From contig JBJMGV010000112.1 in the NCBI GenBank assembly GCA_045807725.1, forward strand, positions 1 through 64,000: a stretch of DNA of 64,000 nucleotides, read 5' to 3'. This stretch comes from DATENM01 sp045807725 (lineage in GTDB: Bacteria > Acidobacteriota > Blastocatellia > UBA7656). The first letter of the stretch is position 1. Each line of letters starts with the position of its first letter. A model generated the notes under the pieces. That model did no database searches. It worked only from the letters and a program-made list of their open reading frames with translations, and was not told the DNA's origin. Made by a program: the position numbers and the translations under genes. Shown piece by piece: positions 36,050-45,207 of the stretch.

Positions 36050-37663
36050 ATGATGACATCTACAAATCGCGCTGCTTGCATCATCCATCAGGCTTTCGCT
36101 TCACGCATCGTTGCCAGTCTTATGACGGCACTGCTCTCTGTTACGTTGATTACAACCGTACGCGGGCAGCAACCGGCGCAATCATCGCCGCAGAATCCGC
36201 CGGCGTCGTCGCCCCAACAGCAGAACCCGAACGCGCCGCCTTCATCACCGAATCAGAGTCCGCAGCAGAACCCGCAACAGAATCCGCCGCAGCCCGCGCC
36301 GAATCAGAATCCGCCGACGCCCGCACCAAATCCCGGCCAGCAGAATCAGGCGCAGCCCACACCGACCGCGCCCACCACGCCGCCGTCACAATCGCCTGCA
36401 CAGCCGCAAGCTCAATCATCCGCACAGACTGTCGCTCCCTTAGCGGTTGGCGATGTTGTGACGCAAGCCATCGCGCAGGCGTCGAGCTTTCAGCAGGCGC
36501 GCATCGAAGAATTGATCGCCGCCGAAGACGTGCGCCAGGCGCGGCTCGCTTTTCTGCCGCGATTGACCAGCCCGCTATCGTTCATCTACAACTCGCCGGC
36601 GCTCGGCCCGAACCCGCATCCTGATCCGTTCAGCTTTATCAGCGCCAACGCCGTGCGCGAATATGAAGCGTTGGTCGGCGTGACCGGCGACCTCGATCTA
36701 TCGGGCCGCTTACGTGCTTCACTGCGGCGCAGCGTCGCCTTGCTCGAAGCCGCCCGCGCCGGGACGGAAGTCGCTCGCCGCGCCCTCGTGCAGGGAGTCA
36801 ACGAAGCGTATTACGGGCTGGCGCTCGCCGCCGCCCGACGCCGCTCGGCAGAACTGAGCCTGACTGCCGCCGAAGCGTTCGAGCACATCACCGAGTTGAT
36901 GTTTCAAGCCGGCGAAGTCGCCGAAGTCGATTACACGCGGGCGCGTTTGCAGACCGCCACAAGGCGCGACGAGTTGGAGCAGGCGCGCGCCGCCGAGCTG
37001 GTCGCCGCAGACACCTTGCGCGTATTCGTCGGTTATGATTTCAGCCGCCCGATTGCGACGACCGATCTGACCATCGCGCCGCCCGACATCAACGAGCTGA
37101 ATCGCTTCACTGTAACCGGCATTACAGGCCGCCCGGAGCTGCGGCAGTTCGACGCGCAGCGCCGCGCCGCCGAACAAGAGATCAACATCGCCCGCGCCGA
37201 CCGCCGCCCGCAAGTTTCGTATAACATCAACGGCGGCTTCGACACCGATTCATTGAAACCGTCGCCGCTCAAAGAGCACACCGGCGTGCTGGCCTCCATC
37301 AGCCTGACGATTCCCATTTTTGATTGGGGCATCAGCCGCAGCCGCGAGCGACAGGCGCAGTTGCGCGCGCAGTCGGTCGAAGCGCAGCGTCAGCTTGCGC
37401 TGCGCACCTTCAATCAACAGTTCTATTCGGCGCGCGAGCAGGCGCTGTCGGCGTCGCGGCGCGTGCAGATCTTGCAAACGGCAGTGACGGACGCTGAGCG
37501 CAACGTGCAGACTTCGATTGCGCGCTATCGCGCCGGCGAAGCGCCGCTGCTCGAAGTCACCGACGCGCAGACCACACTCGCCACTCAGCGCGCCGCCTTG
37601 TTTCAGGCGCTCTTCGATTATCAGATTGCGCGGACGCGCCTCGCCCAAGCCGCAGGACAATAA
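36050..37663 (+). CDS. TolC-family outer-membrane efflux protein with Pro/Gln/Asn-rich N-terminal linker
   Basis: A 537-residue outer-membrane channel protein. After a signal region (LMTALLSVTLITTVRGQ) there is an unusual low-complexity linker of about 85 residues (43-128) of P, Q, N, S, A and T. The TolC domain then runs as two structural repeats: GDVVTQAIAQASSFQQARIEE to RRALVQGVNEAYYGLALAAARRRSAELSL, and ITGRPELRQFDAQRRAAEQEINIARADRRPQV to ERNVQTSIARYRAGEAPLLEVTDAQTTLATQRAAL. It is first gene of a three-gene efflux operon; its TAA stop overlaps the ATG of the adaptor gene by one base. ATG 36050 is chosen, and TTG 36041 is an alternative. The linker makes it longer than typical TolC proteins. 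Confidence 0.92.
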   Translation: MMTSTNRAACIIHQAFASRIVASLMTALLSVTLITTVRGQQPAQSSPQNPPASSPQQQNPNAPPSSPNQSPQQNPQQNPPQPAPNQNPPTPAPNPGQQNQAQPTPTAPTTPPSQSPAQPQAQSSAQTVAPLAVGDVVTQAIAQASSFQQARIEELIAAEDVRQARLAFLPRLTSPLSFIYNSPALGPNPHPDPFSFISANAVREYEALVGVTGDLDLSGRLRASLRRSVALLEAARAGTEVARRALVQGVNEAYYGLALAAARRRSAELSLTAAEAFEHITELMFQAGEVAEVDYTRARLQTATRRDELEQARAAELVAADTLRVFVGYDFSRPIATTDLTIAPPDINELNRFTVTGITGRPELRQFDAQRRAAEQEINIARADRRPQVSYNINGGFDTDSLKPSPLKEHTGVLASISLTIPIFDWGISRSRERQAQLRAQSVEAQRQLALRTFNQQFYSAREQALSASRRVQILQTAVTDAERNVQTSIARYRAGEAPLLEVTDAQTTLATQRAALFQALFDYQIARTRLAQAAGQ

Positions 37664-39138
37664 TGGCACGCGAAGAAGACAAGCCTTTGCACATAGACAG
37701 GCCGCTGGACGAAGAACCGCGCACGGCGCGAAACCGGCTCCGGGAGCGCCTTTCACGGGTCAGCGCGCGCTTCTGGCTGATTACTGTTGCGTCGATCATC
37801 GCCTTTGCTCTCTTGATTCATTTTCTGTGGCCCTCGAAGAAAGCGACCGCCGAAGAGGAGGCCGCTGATGTTGTCGTCAGCGTTCGCGTCGCCAAGGCCG
37901 AGCGTGGCACGATCTCGTCGGAAGTGACGGCGCTCGGCACCGTCTTCCCGCGCGAACAGGCGACCGTCAGCCCGAAGATCAACGCGCAAATCAAGAGTAT
38001 GGCGTTGCTCAAAAACAGGCCGGTGAAAGCCGGCGAAGTCCTCGCCACGCTCGAAGCGCGCGACCTTCAGGCACAGCGCGCCGAAGCGGCTTCGGCTCTT
38101 GAAGAAGCACAGGCCAATCTGCGCTTGCTCAGTGGCGGCACGATTCCTGAAACGAACGTGCAGGACGAGAAAGCATTGCGTGACGCTCGCGCCAATGTCG
38201 CCAACGCGCGGGCAACGTATGAACGAAGGCTGACGTTGTTCGAGCGCGGCGGCATTTCTAAGAAAGACCTCGAAGCGTCGCAGTTGGCCTTGACCACCGC
38301 CGAAAACGACTTGCGCGCCGCCGAAGCCGCCGCCCGTTTGCACCAGACCGCAACCAATCCCAACAACCGCGCCGCCGCCGCCGCGCGCGTCAAGCAGGCG
38401 CAGGACCGGCTGGCTGCGCTCGACACGCAACTGAGCTACGCCGTCATCCGCGCGCCGTTCACCGGCGTCGTCACCGATCAGTTTCAGTATGAAGGCGAGT
38501 TCGCCGCCGCCGGCGCGAAGCTGCTCAACGTCGCCGATGTCAGCGAAGTGATCGTTAAGGCTCCCATCTCTGACACCGTCGCCGCCGGCCTCAAAGTCGG
38601 CGACCCTGTGACCGTGTTGCCGCAGGAACTGCCCGACGAAAAGATCGAGGCGAAGCTCTCACTCATCAGCCGCTCAAGCGACCCGCAGAATCGCACCGTC
38701 GAAATCTGGATCAACCTGAAGAATGCCGATGGCCGCCTGCGCGCTAACAGCGCCGCGAAAGTAGCGGTCACTACTAATACGGCAACCGACGTAATCGTCG
38801 TCCCGGCCTCTGCTGTCACCTTGAAAGCGACCAACGCCGACGAAGGCACGGTGATGGTCGTCGATGAAGACTCGGTGGCGCACGAAACCAAAGTGACGGT
38901 CGGCATCCGCACAGAGGAGCAAATAGAAATCACCGCCGGGCTACAGGGCGGCGAGACGGTGGTGATCGAAGGCAACTATGCGCTGCCTGACGGTACGAAA
39001 GTGAAGACCGAAGAAGGCGGCGATGAAGACGAGAAAGAGAAGCACGAAGGCGATACCGACACCGGCACATCGCCCAGCGCTTCGCCAAACACGAAAGGCG
39101 GCGCGGAGACGCCGGCCCAACCCGGAGGCCGACGGTGA
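37663..39138 (+). CDS. RND efflux adaptor protein (HlyD/MexA type) with acidic C-terminal tail
   Basis: A 491-residue membrane fusion protein anchored by one N-terminal transmembrane helix (about 37-57, FWLITVASIIAFALLIHFLW) rather than by lipid. A lipoyl-like half-motif (AKERGTISSEVTALGTVFPREQATVSP type) is followed by a coiled-coil hairpin at about 130-245 and a second half-motif (RAPFTGVVTDQFQYEGEFAAAGAKLL). Beta-barrel segments follow. The last 45 residues are charged and low complexity (GGDEDEKEKHEGDTD, then Thr/Ser/Pro), probably flexible. The start codon overlaps the tolC stop and the end overlaps the permease start by four bases, so the three genes should be translationally coupled. 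Confidence 0.92.
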   Translation: MAREEDKPLHIDRPLDEEPRTARNRLRERLSRVSARFWLITVASIIAFALLIHFLWPSKKATAEEEAADVVVSVRVAKAERGTISSEVTALGTVFPREQATVSPKINAQIKSMALLKNRPVKAGEVLATLEARDLQAQRAEAASALEEAQANLRLLSGGTIPETNVQDEKALRDARANVANARATYERRLTLFERGGISKKDLEASQLALTTAENDLRAAEAAARLHQTATNPNNRAAAAARVKQAQDRLAALDTQLSYAVIRAPFTGVVTDQFQYEGEFAAAGAKLLNVADVSEVIVKAPISDTVAAGLKVGDPVTVLPQELPDEKIEAKLSLISRSSDPQNRTVEIWINLKNADGRLRANSAAKVAVTTNTATDVIVVPASAVTLKATNADEGTVMVVDEDSVAHETKVTVGIRTEEQIEITAGLQGGETVVIEGNYALPDGTKVKTEEGGDEDEKEKHEGDTDTGTSPSASPNTKGGAETPAQPGGRR

Positions 39139-42100
39139 ACCTGGCGCGGCTGATATCGAATCAATCGCGGGCGCTCGTCGTCTTTGTCGCGCTGCTGTGC
39201 GCCGCCGGCATCTACGCCGCCTTTCAACTGCCCATCGCCATCTTTCCGCAGACCGATTTCCCGCGCATCGTCATCATCGTCGATAACGGCGTCGTGCCTG
39301 CGCCGCAAATGTTGGTGTCGGTCACGCGGCCCATCGAAGAAGCGATGAATGGCATACCGGGCATCCAGCGCATACGCTCGACGACGCAACGCGGCAGCAC
39401 GGGCATCGATCTCTTCTTCAACTGGAACGTAGACATTCTCCAGTCGCTGCAACTCGTGCAGGCGCGGTTGTCGCAACTGGCCGCGAGCCTGCCGCCTACG
39501 GCTGCCATTCGCCGCGTTGATCGTTTAACTTTTGCCGTCTTTCCCGTAGCCGGTTACAGCCTCACCTCCGACACGCGCGACCCGCAATCGTTGCGCGAGC
39601 TGGCCGCTTACACGATTCGCCCGCGACTGGCGCGGCTCGCCGGCATCGCCGAAGTCGCTGTGGCCGGCGGGCAGACGCGCGAGTATCACATTGCCGTTGA
39701 CCCTGAGCGGTTAAATGCACGCGGCGTTTCGTTGCAGCAAGTCGTAGACGCTGTGCGCAACGCCAACGTTATTGATTCGCCCGGACTGCTGGAAGAGAAT
39801 CATCAACTCGAACTCACACTCGTTAGCGGCCAGGCACGCAAGCCCGAAGAGTTAGGCGCTATCGTCATCGCTACGGTCAATAACGCGTCGGTCACGGTCG
39901 GCGACGTGGCGACGGTCGGCGAAGGCATCGCGCCCAACTACACCATCGTCACCGCCGACGGCCACCCGGCGGTGCTGCTCAATGTCACGCGACAGCCGAA
40001 CGCTAACACCGTCGCCGTGGTTGATGAAGTGCGCGCTGAGCTGGCGAGTATGCGCGCGCTGTTGCCGAGAGACGTGAAGGTCGCGCCGTTCTACGATCAA
40101 TCGCTGCTCGTGCGCGAAGCCATCAAGTCCGTGCGCGATTCGATATTGATCGGCCTGCTGCTGTCGGTGGCGATTCTCTATGGCTTCCTGCGCAACTGGG
40201 GGACGACGCTCGTCGCTATCTTAGTAATCCCGGTTACGATACTGGCGACCTTCTTAGCGATGTGGCTCGCCGGCTTGAGCTTTGACCTGATGACGTTGGG
40301 CGGCGTCGCGGCAGCGATTGGTTTAGTGATTGATGACGCGATTGTCGTTGTCGAAAACATCTTCACGCACCTTGCGCGCACCGGGTCGCGCCGCGAAGCC
40401 GTGCAAGCGGCAGTCAGTGAAATCACTGTGCCAATCATCGGCTCAACCGTGACGCCTGTGGTCGTCTTCCTGCCGCTGGCCTTGCTGACCGGCGTGACGG
40501 GCGTCTTCTTTCGCTCGCTGGCGCTGACAATGGCGGTGGCGTTATTGACTTCGCTGGTGCTGGCCTTGTCGTTCACGCCTGTGCTCGCTGAGTTCTTCGT
40601 CAAAGTCAAACCGCGTGAGCGACAACCCGACGAGCCGCAGGCTGTGAACGAAGGTGAGCCTGACTTAACCGAACGCCAGCGCGAATTGATCGCCACCGAG
40701 CGCGAAGAAGAAGCGCAGATGGGCGGCTGGCTGCGCGCCATCGTTGTGCGTTACGAATGGCTGCTCGGCAAGGCGCTCGATAATCGCCTGCTCGTGCTCG
40801 CCGTCTGCGCGGCGGTGCTGGTTGTTTCTTATGTCGTCTATCGCGGCCTCGGCTCCGAGTTCCTGCCGGAGTTCGACGAAGGCGCGTTCGTGCTCGATTA
40901 CTTCACGCCGCCGGGCACGTCGCTTACCGAAACCGACCGCATACTCAAACACGTCGAGCAGATGTTGCAGGAGAACGAAGACGTTGAAAGCTACTCGCGG
41001 CGCACCGGCCTGCAACTTGGACTGTCGATCACCGAGCCGAACACCGGCGACTTTCTCGTCAAGCTCAAGAACAACCGCAAGCACAAGACCGAAGAGGTCA
41101 TAGACGACTTGCGCAAAGAGATCGCCAGCACAGAGCCGAGCCTGTCGCGCGTCGAATTTCCGGGCATTTTAAGCGACCTGATCGGTGATCTGACGAGTTC
41201 GCCCGAACCTATCGAAATCAAATTGTTCAGCGAAGACACTGCCGCCTTGCAACAGAAGGCCGACGAGGTGGCAACGGCGATTGAAAAGATTCCCGGCGTC
41301 GTTGATGTCTTCAACGGTGTGACGATCAGCGGCCCGGCCATCATCTTCAAAGTTGACCCGCAGCGCGCCGCGCAATTGGGCGTCACCGCGACAGACATCG
41401 CCAACACCGTAGCGACGGCGATGACCGGCGATGCCAGTTCTTCGATCCTGCAACAGGGCCGCTTGATTACCGTGCGCGTCGTCTTGCCGCCGACCGCTAG
41501 AGCGTCACTCGATACGCTCAAGGCGCTGCCGATTCGCTCGGCCACAAAGAACGTGCTCTTTCGATTGGATCAAGTCGCCGACGTTGAATACGACAAAGGA
41601 CAAGCCGAGATTGCGCGCGATGGGCTGCGCACGACCATCGCCGTGACGGCGCGATTGGAAGGCACCGATTTAGGCAGCGCCATCAACGCCATCCAAGCAC
41701 GGCTCGCCCGCGAGGTAAAGCTGCCGCCGGGAATGACCATCGAATACGGCGGCCTTTACCGCGAGCAACAATCGAGCTTCCGCGAGTTGACGCTGGCGCT
41801 GGCGCTCGCCGTCGCGCTCGTCTTCGTGACCTTGCTCATCGAGTTCCGCTCGTTCTCGCATCCTGTAGCGATACTTACAGGCGCGGTGCTGGCCTTGAGC
41901 GGCGTGCTTGTGGCGCTATTCGTCACCGGCACGACGGTGAACGTTGTCTCGCGGATGGGGATGATTATGGTCATCGGCATCGTCGCCAAGAATGGCATAC
42001 TGATGCTGGATGCGGTTGACGACCACCTGGCCGCAGGCGACAACTTGAGACAGGCGTTGATGAGATCGGGCCGCAGGCGTTTCCGTCCCGTGCTGATGAC

Positions 42101-42281
42101 ATCGCTTGCGGCGATGTTCGGTATGTTGCCGCTTGCGCTGGCGCTCGGCGCGGGCGCAGAGATTTTACAGCCGCTCGCTATCGCGGTGATCGGCGGCTTG
42201 ATGATCGCCTTGTTGTTATCGCTTATCGTCACGCCGACGGTCTACGCGATGTTGAATCGCCGGCGTGCGCGGCAGGTTTGA
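39135..42281 (+). CDS. RND efflux permease
   Basis: A 1048-residue proton-driven inner-membrane pump. It uses a GTG start in a GTGA overlap with the adaptor stop. TM4 holds the proton-relay pair D400-D401 in GLVIDDAIVVVENIF, and TM10 the lysine in GIVAKNGILMLD. N-terminal PIAIFPQTDFPRIVIIV and STTQRGSTGIDLFFNWNVDI are typical of the RND family. Compared with the permease at 30154, it carries about 40 extra charged residues after TM6 (VKPRERQPDEPQAV to TEREEEAQMGGW). EFLPEFDEGAFVLDYFTPPGTS resembles the CzcA/heavy-metal group more than AcrB, but the metal-binding acidic motifs of that group are not evident, so the substrate is unassigned. Confidence 0.95.
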   Translation: MNLARLISNQSRALVVFVALLCAAGIYAAFQLPIAIFPQTDFPRIVIIVDNGVVPAPQMLVSVTRPIEEAMNGIPGIQRIRSTTQRGSTGIDLFFNWNVDILQSLQLVQARLSQLAASLPPTAAIRRVDRLTFAVFPVAGYSLTSDTRDPQSLRELAAYTIRPRLARLAGIAEVAVAGGQTREYHIAVDPERLNARGVSLQQVVDAVRNANVIDSPGLLEENHQLELTLVSGQARKPEELGAIVIATVNNASVTVGDVATVGEGIAPNYTIVTADGHPAVLLNVTRQPNANTVAVVDEVRAELASMRALLPRDVKVAPFYDQSLLVREAIKSVRDSILIGLLLSVAILYGFLRNWGTTLVAILVIPVTILATFLAMWLAGLSFDLMTLGGVAAAIGLVIDDAIVVVENIFTHLARTGSRREAVQAAVSEITVPIIGSTVTPVVVFLPLALLTGVTGVFFRSLALTMAVALLTSLVLALSFTPVLAEFFVKVKPRERQPDEPQAVNEGEPDLTERQRELIATEREEEAQMGGWLRAIVVRYEWLLGKALDNRLLVLAVCAAVLVVSYVVYRGLGSEFLPEFDEGAFVLDYFTPPGTSLTETDRILKHVEQMLQENEDVESYSRRTGLQLGLSITEPNTGDFLVKLKNNRKHKTEEVIDDLRKEIASTEPSLSRVEFPGILSDLIGDLTSSPEPIEIKLFSEDTAALQQKADEVATAIEKIPGVVDVFNGVTISGPAIIFKVDPQRAAQLGVTATDIANTVATAMTGDASSSILQQGRLITVRVVLPPTARASLDTLKALPIRSATKNVLFRLDQVADVEYDKGQAEIARDGLRTTIAVTARLEGTDLGSAINAIQARLAREVKLPPGMTIEYGGLYREQQSSFRELTLALALAVALVFVTLLIEFRSFSHPVAILTGAVLALSGVLVALFVTGTTVNVVSRMGMIMVIGIVAKNGILMLDAVDDHLAAGDNLRQALMRSGRRRFRPVLMTSLAAMFGMLPLALALGAGAEILQPLAIAVIGGLMIALLLSLIVTPTVYAMLNRRRARQV

Positions 42282-42292
42282 GGTCGAGCCGT

Positions 42293-43384
42293 TTAGCGTT
42301 GACGCTTCGGTCTGCTTTGGTGCGAGCGCGGCGCTGGTTGCATCGCTTGCTGTAATGCTCGATAAGCCGGCTTTGGTCGGTAGCTCGCGTCGAACAACAA
42401 TGAATCGCCGAGGCCGGGATACCAGCCCGGAATCCACGAATACTTATCGGTGAATCCCCACGTCAACACCGCCTTGCAATTCGGCTGGCTCAAGCAGAAG
42501 GCGAGGATGTCGGCGTAGGTCGTCGCCTGCGTCGCGCGGTCCTGGTCACTCATTGGCAACTTGGCGCGCACGTCGAGTTCGGTAATCATCATCTCTAAGC
42601 CGAGCGCCTGAAGCCGCGCCGCGTTCGTGCGGTTCGCGTCCGTGATGCGGAAGCCGTTCTCGACGTGCATCTGCCAGCCGATGCCGTCCACCGGCACACG
42701 CGCCGCCTTCAACTCTTTCAACAGGCGATAAACGCCATCCGATTTCTTGCTCAGGTCTTCGGCCTCGTAGTCGTTGTAGTAAAGCTTTGCCGCCGGGTCA
42801 GCCGCGCGCGCGAACTCGAACGCCATACGAATGTAGTCGGGGCCGATCTTCTGATACCAGAACGAGTCCGTTCGCAAATCACCGCTCTTGTCATCAATCG
42901 CTTCGTTGACCACGTCCCACGCGACGATCTTTCCTTTGTAGCGGCCAACCACCGTGTTGATATGATCGCGCAGCAGGTTGATCGCTTCGTCGCGGGTGAA
43001 GCTGCTCGCGGTGATCCAGCGCGGCAGTTGCTTGTGCCAGACCAGCGTGTGACCGCGAACCTTCATATGATTGGCTTCGGCAAAAGCGACCAGCGCGTCT
43101 GCGTCTGCGAAATAGTATTTATCTTTAGCGGGACGAAGACCCGTCCACTTGAACGCGTTTTCGGCGACGAGCATGTTGAACTCGCGCTTGAGCGTCTCTT
43201 GATATTGCGCGTCGTTGCGGAAAGGCTGCATAGCGACGGCTGCGCCGATGTAGAAGCCGCGCCGTTCAGCCGCGACGCGCAACGGCACGCTCTGCGCCGA
43301 GGCAACAGAGACAGCAGCGGCGAATGTAATGACGGTCACAAACGCTGAAATGATCGAGCGAACGTTCTGCTTGCTGCTTCGCAT
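42293..43384 (-). CDS. endo-1,4-beta-xylanase, glycoside hydrolase family 10
   Basis: A 363-residue secreted GH10 enzyme that cleaves the xylan backbone with retention of configuration. A signal peptide (SAFVTVITFAAAVSVASAQ) precedes a TIM barrel with the family motifs FNMLVAENAFKW, RGHTLVWHKQLPRW, WDVVNEAIDD with the acid/base Glu at 161, YNDYEAED, GIGWQMH, and MITELDVR with the nucleophile Glu at 269. A basic 20-residue tail follows. There is no carbohydrate-binding module. It is convergent with the RND permease gene, only 11 bases apart. The gene upstream (43387) ends two bases before this start, so both are probably co-transcribed. Confidence 0.95.
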   Translation of the reverse strand: MRSSKQNVRSIISAFVTVITFAAAVSVASAQSVPLRVAAERRGFYIGAAVAMQPFRNDAQYQETLKREFNMLVAENAFKWTGLRPAKDKYYFADADALVAFAEANHMKVRGHTLVWHKQLPRWITASSFTRDEAINLLRDHINTVVGRYKGKIVAWDVVNEAIDDKSGDLRTDSFWYQKIGPDYIRMAFEFARAADPAAKLYYNDYEAEDLSKKSDGVYRLLKELKAARVPVDGIGWQMHVENGFRITDANRTNAARLQALGLEMMITELDVRAKLPMSDQDRATQATTYADILAFCLSQPNCKAVLTWGFTDKYSWIPGWYPGLGDSLLFDASYRPKPAYRALQQAMQPAPRSHQSRPKRQR

Positions 43385-43386
43385 AG

Positions 43387-43824
43387 CTATTTGCGTCTTG
43401 CGGGAAAGACATCTGCCGGCACGCCGGGATATTTCTTTTGCAGGTTCTTGATGTAACGCGGCGTCGGGTCCATCGGCCCAAGCGGGTCGTCGGGGTCATC
43501 TTCGACGCCCGAAAGATCGACCACCACCCACGCGCCTTTTTCATAACGCAGCAAGTTCGGACCGCCTTCGCCCACCGCCTTGCCTTTGTCGTCGAGCGGC
43601 GTCACATCGGCCCACGCCCAGCCTTGGTGCACTTTCAGATGATTGACCTGAAAGACGACGCGCTGGCCGCTGCCTTTTAGGTACTCTTCGCGCAGCGCGT
43701 CCATGATGGCCTTGCGTTCGGCGCTGCCTTTTTCGGGCGTGTGCAGCGCGTTCGCGGTCTGCGCGCTGACCGCGTAGCACAGGCACACAGAGAGAATCAG
43801 CAAAGCGACGAGTCGAATCTTCAT
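43387..43824 (-). CDS. small exported protein of unknown function
   Basis: A 145-residue protein with a signal peptide (MKIRLVALLILSVCLCYAVSA). The mature part begins LHTPEKGSAERKAIMDALREEY and continues VVFQVNHLKVHQGWAWADVTPLDDKGK, a pattern seen in short exported proteins whose core starts with a helix ending in R-E-E-Y and proceeds into beta strands containing a GWAW/WA-x-V motif. Its function is not known. AGGTGG seven bases before ATG 43824 decides the start. Its stop is two bases before the xylanase start, so the two are coupled, though the link may be accidental. Confidence 0.7.
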   Translation of the reverse strand: MKIRLVALLILSVCLCYAVSAQTANALHTPEKGSAERKAIMDALREEYLKGSGQRVVFQVNHLKVHQGWAWADVTPLDDKGKAVGEGGPNLLRYEKGAWVVVDLSGVEDDPDDPLGPMDPTPRYIKNLQKKYPGVPADVFPARRK

Positions 43825-43855
43825 AGCGTCCACCTGAGTGCTTGCGACCAAGCAA

Positions 43856-44407
43856 TTACTTCTTCAGCCGGTCGAGAAATTTCTTGCGGAACTTGGTGAC
43901 TTTCGGCGCGACGACCGCCATACAGTAAGGCTGGTAAGGATTGCGCTCGAAGTAATCCTGATGATAATCCTCTGCCGCGTAGAATTCGGTGAGCGGCGTC
44001 AGCTCTGTCACGATGGGGTCGCGCCAGAGCTGCTCCGTTGTAAGTTCTGCAATAACCTGCTCGGCCACCTCGCGCTGCGCGGGCGAGTGATAGAAGATGA
44101 CCGAGCGGTATTGCGTGCCGACATCCGCGCCCTGTTGATTCAGCGTCGTCGGGTCGTGAATCGTGAAGAAGACTTCGATGATGTCGCGGAACGTCACCAC
44201 GCGTGGGTCGAACGTCACCTGCACGACTTCGGCGTGGCCGGTCGTGCCTGCGCAGACTTGCTGGTAAGTCGGATTGGCGACGCTGCCGCCGCTGTAGCCG
44301 GAGACGGCGCTCTCGACTCCGCGCAGGTCTTTGAATACCGCCTCCAGACACCAGAAGCAGCCGCCCGCGAGTGTGGCGACTTCTTTGTCAGCTTGCTCGT
44401 CCATCAT
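43856..44407 (-). CDS. msrA: peptide-methionine (S)-S-oxide reductase
   Basis: A 183-residue MsrA, which repairs methionine-S-sulfoxide in proteins using thioredoxin. The active-site motif GGCFWC places the catalytic Cys at 17 with Cys20 nearby. GYSGG, NPTYQQVCAGTTGHAEVVQV, DPTTLNQQGADVGTQYRS and EDYHQDYF are the usual family blocks, including the Glu and Tyr that polarise the sulfoxide. The family's C-terminal recycling cysteine may be the one in YQPYCMAV. No signal peptide is present, so it is cytoplasmic. Its start is directly at the stop of the glutathione peroxidase gene, an oxidative-repair pair. Confidence 0.96.
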   Translation of the reverse strand: MMDEQADKEVATLAGGCFWCLEAVFKDLRGVESAVSGYSGGSVANPTYQQVCAGTTGHAEVVQVTFDPRVVTFRDIIEVFFTIHDPTTLNQQGADVGTQYRSVIFYHSPAQREVAEQVIAELTTEQLWRDPIVTELTPLTEFYAAEDYHQDYFERNPYQPYCMAVVAPKVTKFRKKFLDRLKK

Positions 44408-45001
44408 CTACTCCAGCGCCTTCTCGATGACCTTCGTTACTTCCTCGCTTTCGGGTTTGACCGCCGGCTCGAATCGGCCAACGATTTTGCCATCGCGCCC
44501 GACGAGGAACTTGTTGAAGTTCCATTTCACATCGCCGCCGAACTGCGGGTCGCTCTGTTTATCGGTCAGGTACTTGTAGAGCGGGTGCATGTCATCGCCC
44601 TTCACCGAAATCTTGGAGAACATCGGGAAGGTGACGTTGTACTTGAGCGAGCAGAAGGTCTTGATCTCTTCGTTCGTGCCCGGCTCCTGGCTCATGAAGT
44701 TGTTGGCCGGGAAGCCGAGGATGACCAGGCCGCGATCTTTGTACTTGAGATAGACTTTTTCAAGCCCTTCGTATTGCGGCGTGAAGCCGCAGCGGCTGGC
44801 GACATTCACGAGCAGCAGCACCTTACCGCGATACTGCGCCAGGCTCGTGTCCTTGCCGTCAATGTCTTTCATCGTAAAGTCGTAAACCGAATTGGCCACT
44901 GTCGCTGCCTCCGTTTTGTCGTTGGCGCGGCTCAAGGCAACGACGGATACGACCGCCGCGCCGATGACCGCGAGAGCAATCACAGTAATCTTCCTTTTCA
45001 T
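44408..45001 (-). CDS. glutathione peroxidase-family thiol peroxidase, membrane-anchored or exported
   Basis: A 197-residue GPx-fold peroxidase. Residues 4-24 form a hydrophobic segment (ITVIALAVIGAAVVSVVALS), so the enzyme is probably exported or anchored outside the cytoplasm. The active site is NVASRCGFTPQY with Cys at 71, encoded by TGC, so it is not a selenoprotein. FPANNFMSQEPGTNEEI supplies the Gln-equivalent region and the resolving Cys follows in KTFCSLKY. WNFNKFLVGRDGKIVGRF carries the Trp-Asn of the catalytic tetrad. Bacterial enzymes of this type use thioredoxin-like donors. It is co-transcribed with msrA. A heptamer-repeat region lies upstream. Confidence 0.92.
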   Translation of the reverse strand: MKRKITVIALAVIGAAVVSVVALSRANDKTEAATVANSVYDFTMKDIDGKDTSLAQYRGKVLLLVNVASRCGFTPQYEGLEKVYLKYKDRGLVILGFPANNFMSQEPGTNEEIKTFCSLKYNVTFPMFSKISVKGDDMHPLYKYLTDKQSDPQFGGDVKWNFNKFLVGRDGKIVGRFEPAVKPESEEVTKVIEKALE

Positions 45002-45070
45002 CGTGCGTCCTTCCAGTCAGGGGATTTCCACTGCTCTAATAATAGAGATCGCGCGCCGTCTGTCAAAGAA

Positions 45071-45207
45071 ACAGAATACAGAAGTCAGGATACAGGAGTC
45101 AGGATTCAGGATTCGGTCAGGGAGTCGCATGAGAAATGCTGCCGCTGAATCAGAATGTTTGCGAGCGGCGCAGCACCTGAATCCTGTATCCTGAATCCTG
45201 ACTCCTA
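45071..45207. repeat. heptamer-built inverted repeat overlapping a stop codon
   Basis: The left arm (45071-45113) reads agaatac, agaagtc, aggatac, aggagtc, aggattc, aggattc. The right arm (45177-45207) is its imperfect complement (gaatcct, gtatcct, gaatcct, gactcct). The right arm includes the stop codon (45205-45207, minus strand) of the DUF1080 gene, so the repeat reaches into the coding end. The centre (45114-45176) contains a smaller gccgct / agcggc pair. Confidence 0.88.

Noticed and set aside
39135..42281. CzcA-type heavy-metal pump
   Set aside because: Some sequence blocks resemble that group, but the acidic metal-relay motif of TM4 in CzcA is not evident and the adaptor is MexA-like, so the substrate was left open.
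44408..45001. Selenocysteine in the glutathione peroxidase
   Set aside because: The active-site codon is TGC (Cys71), and no in-frame TGA is present.
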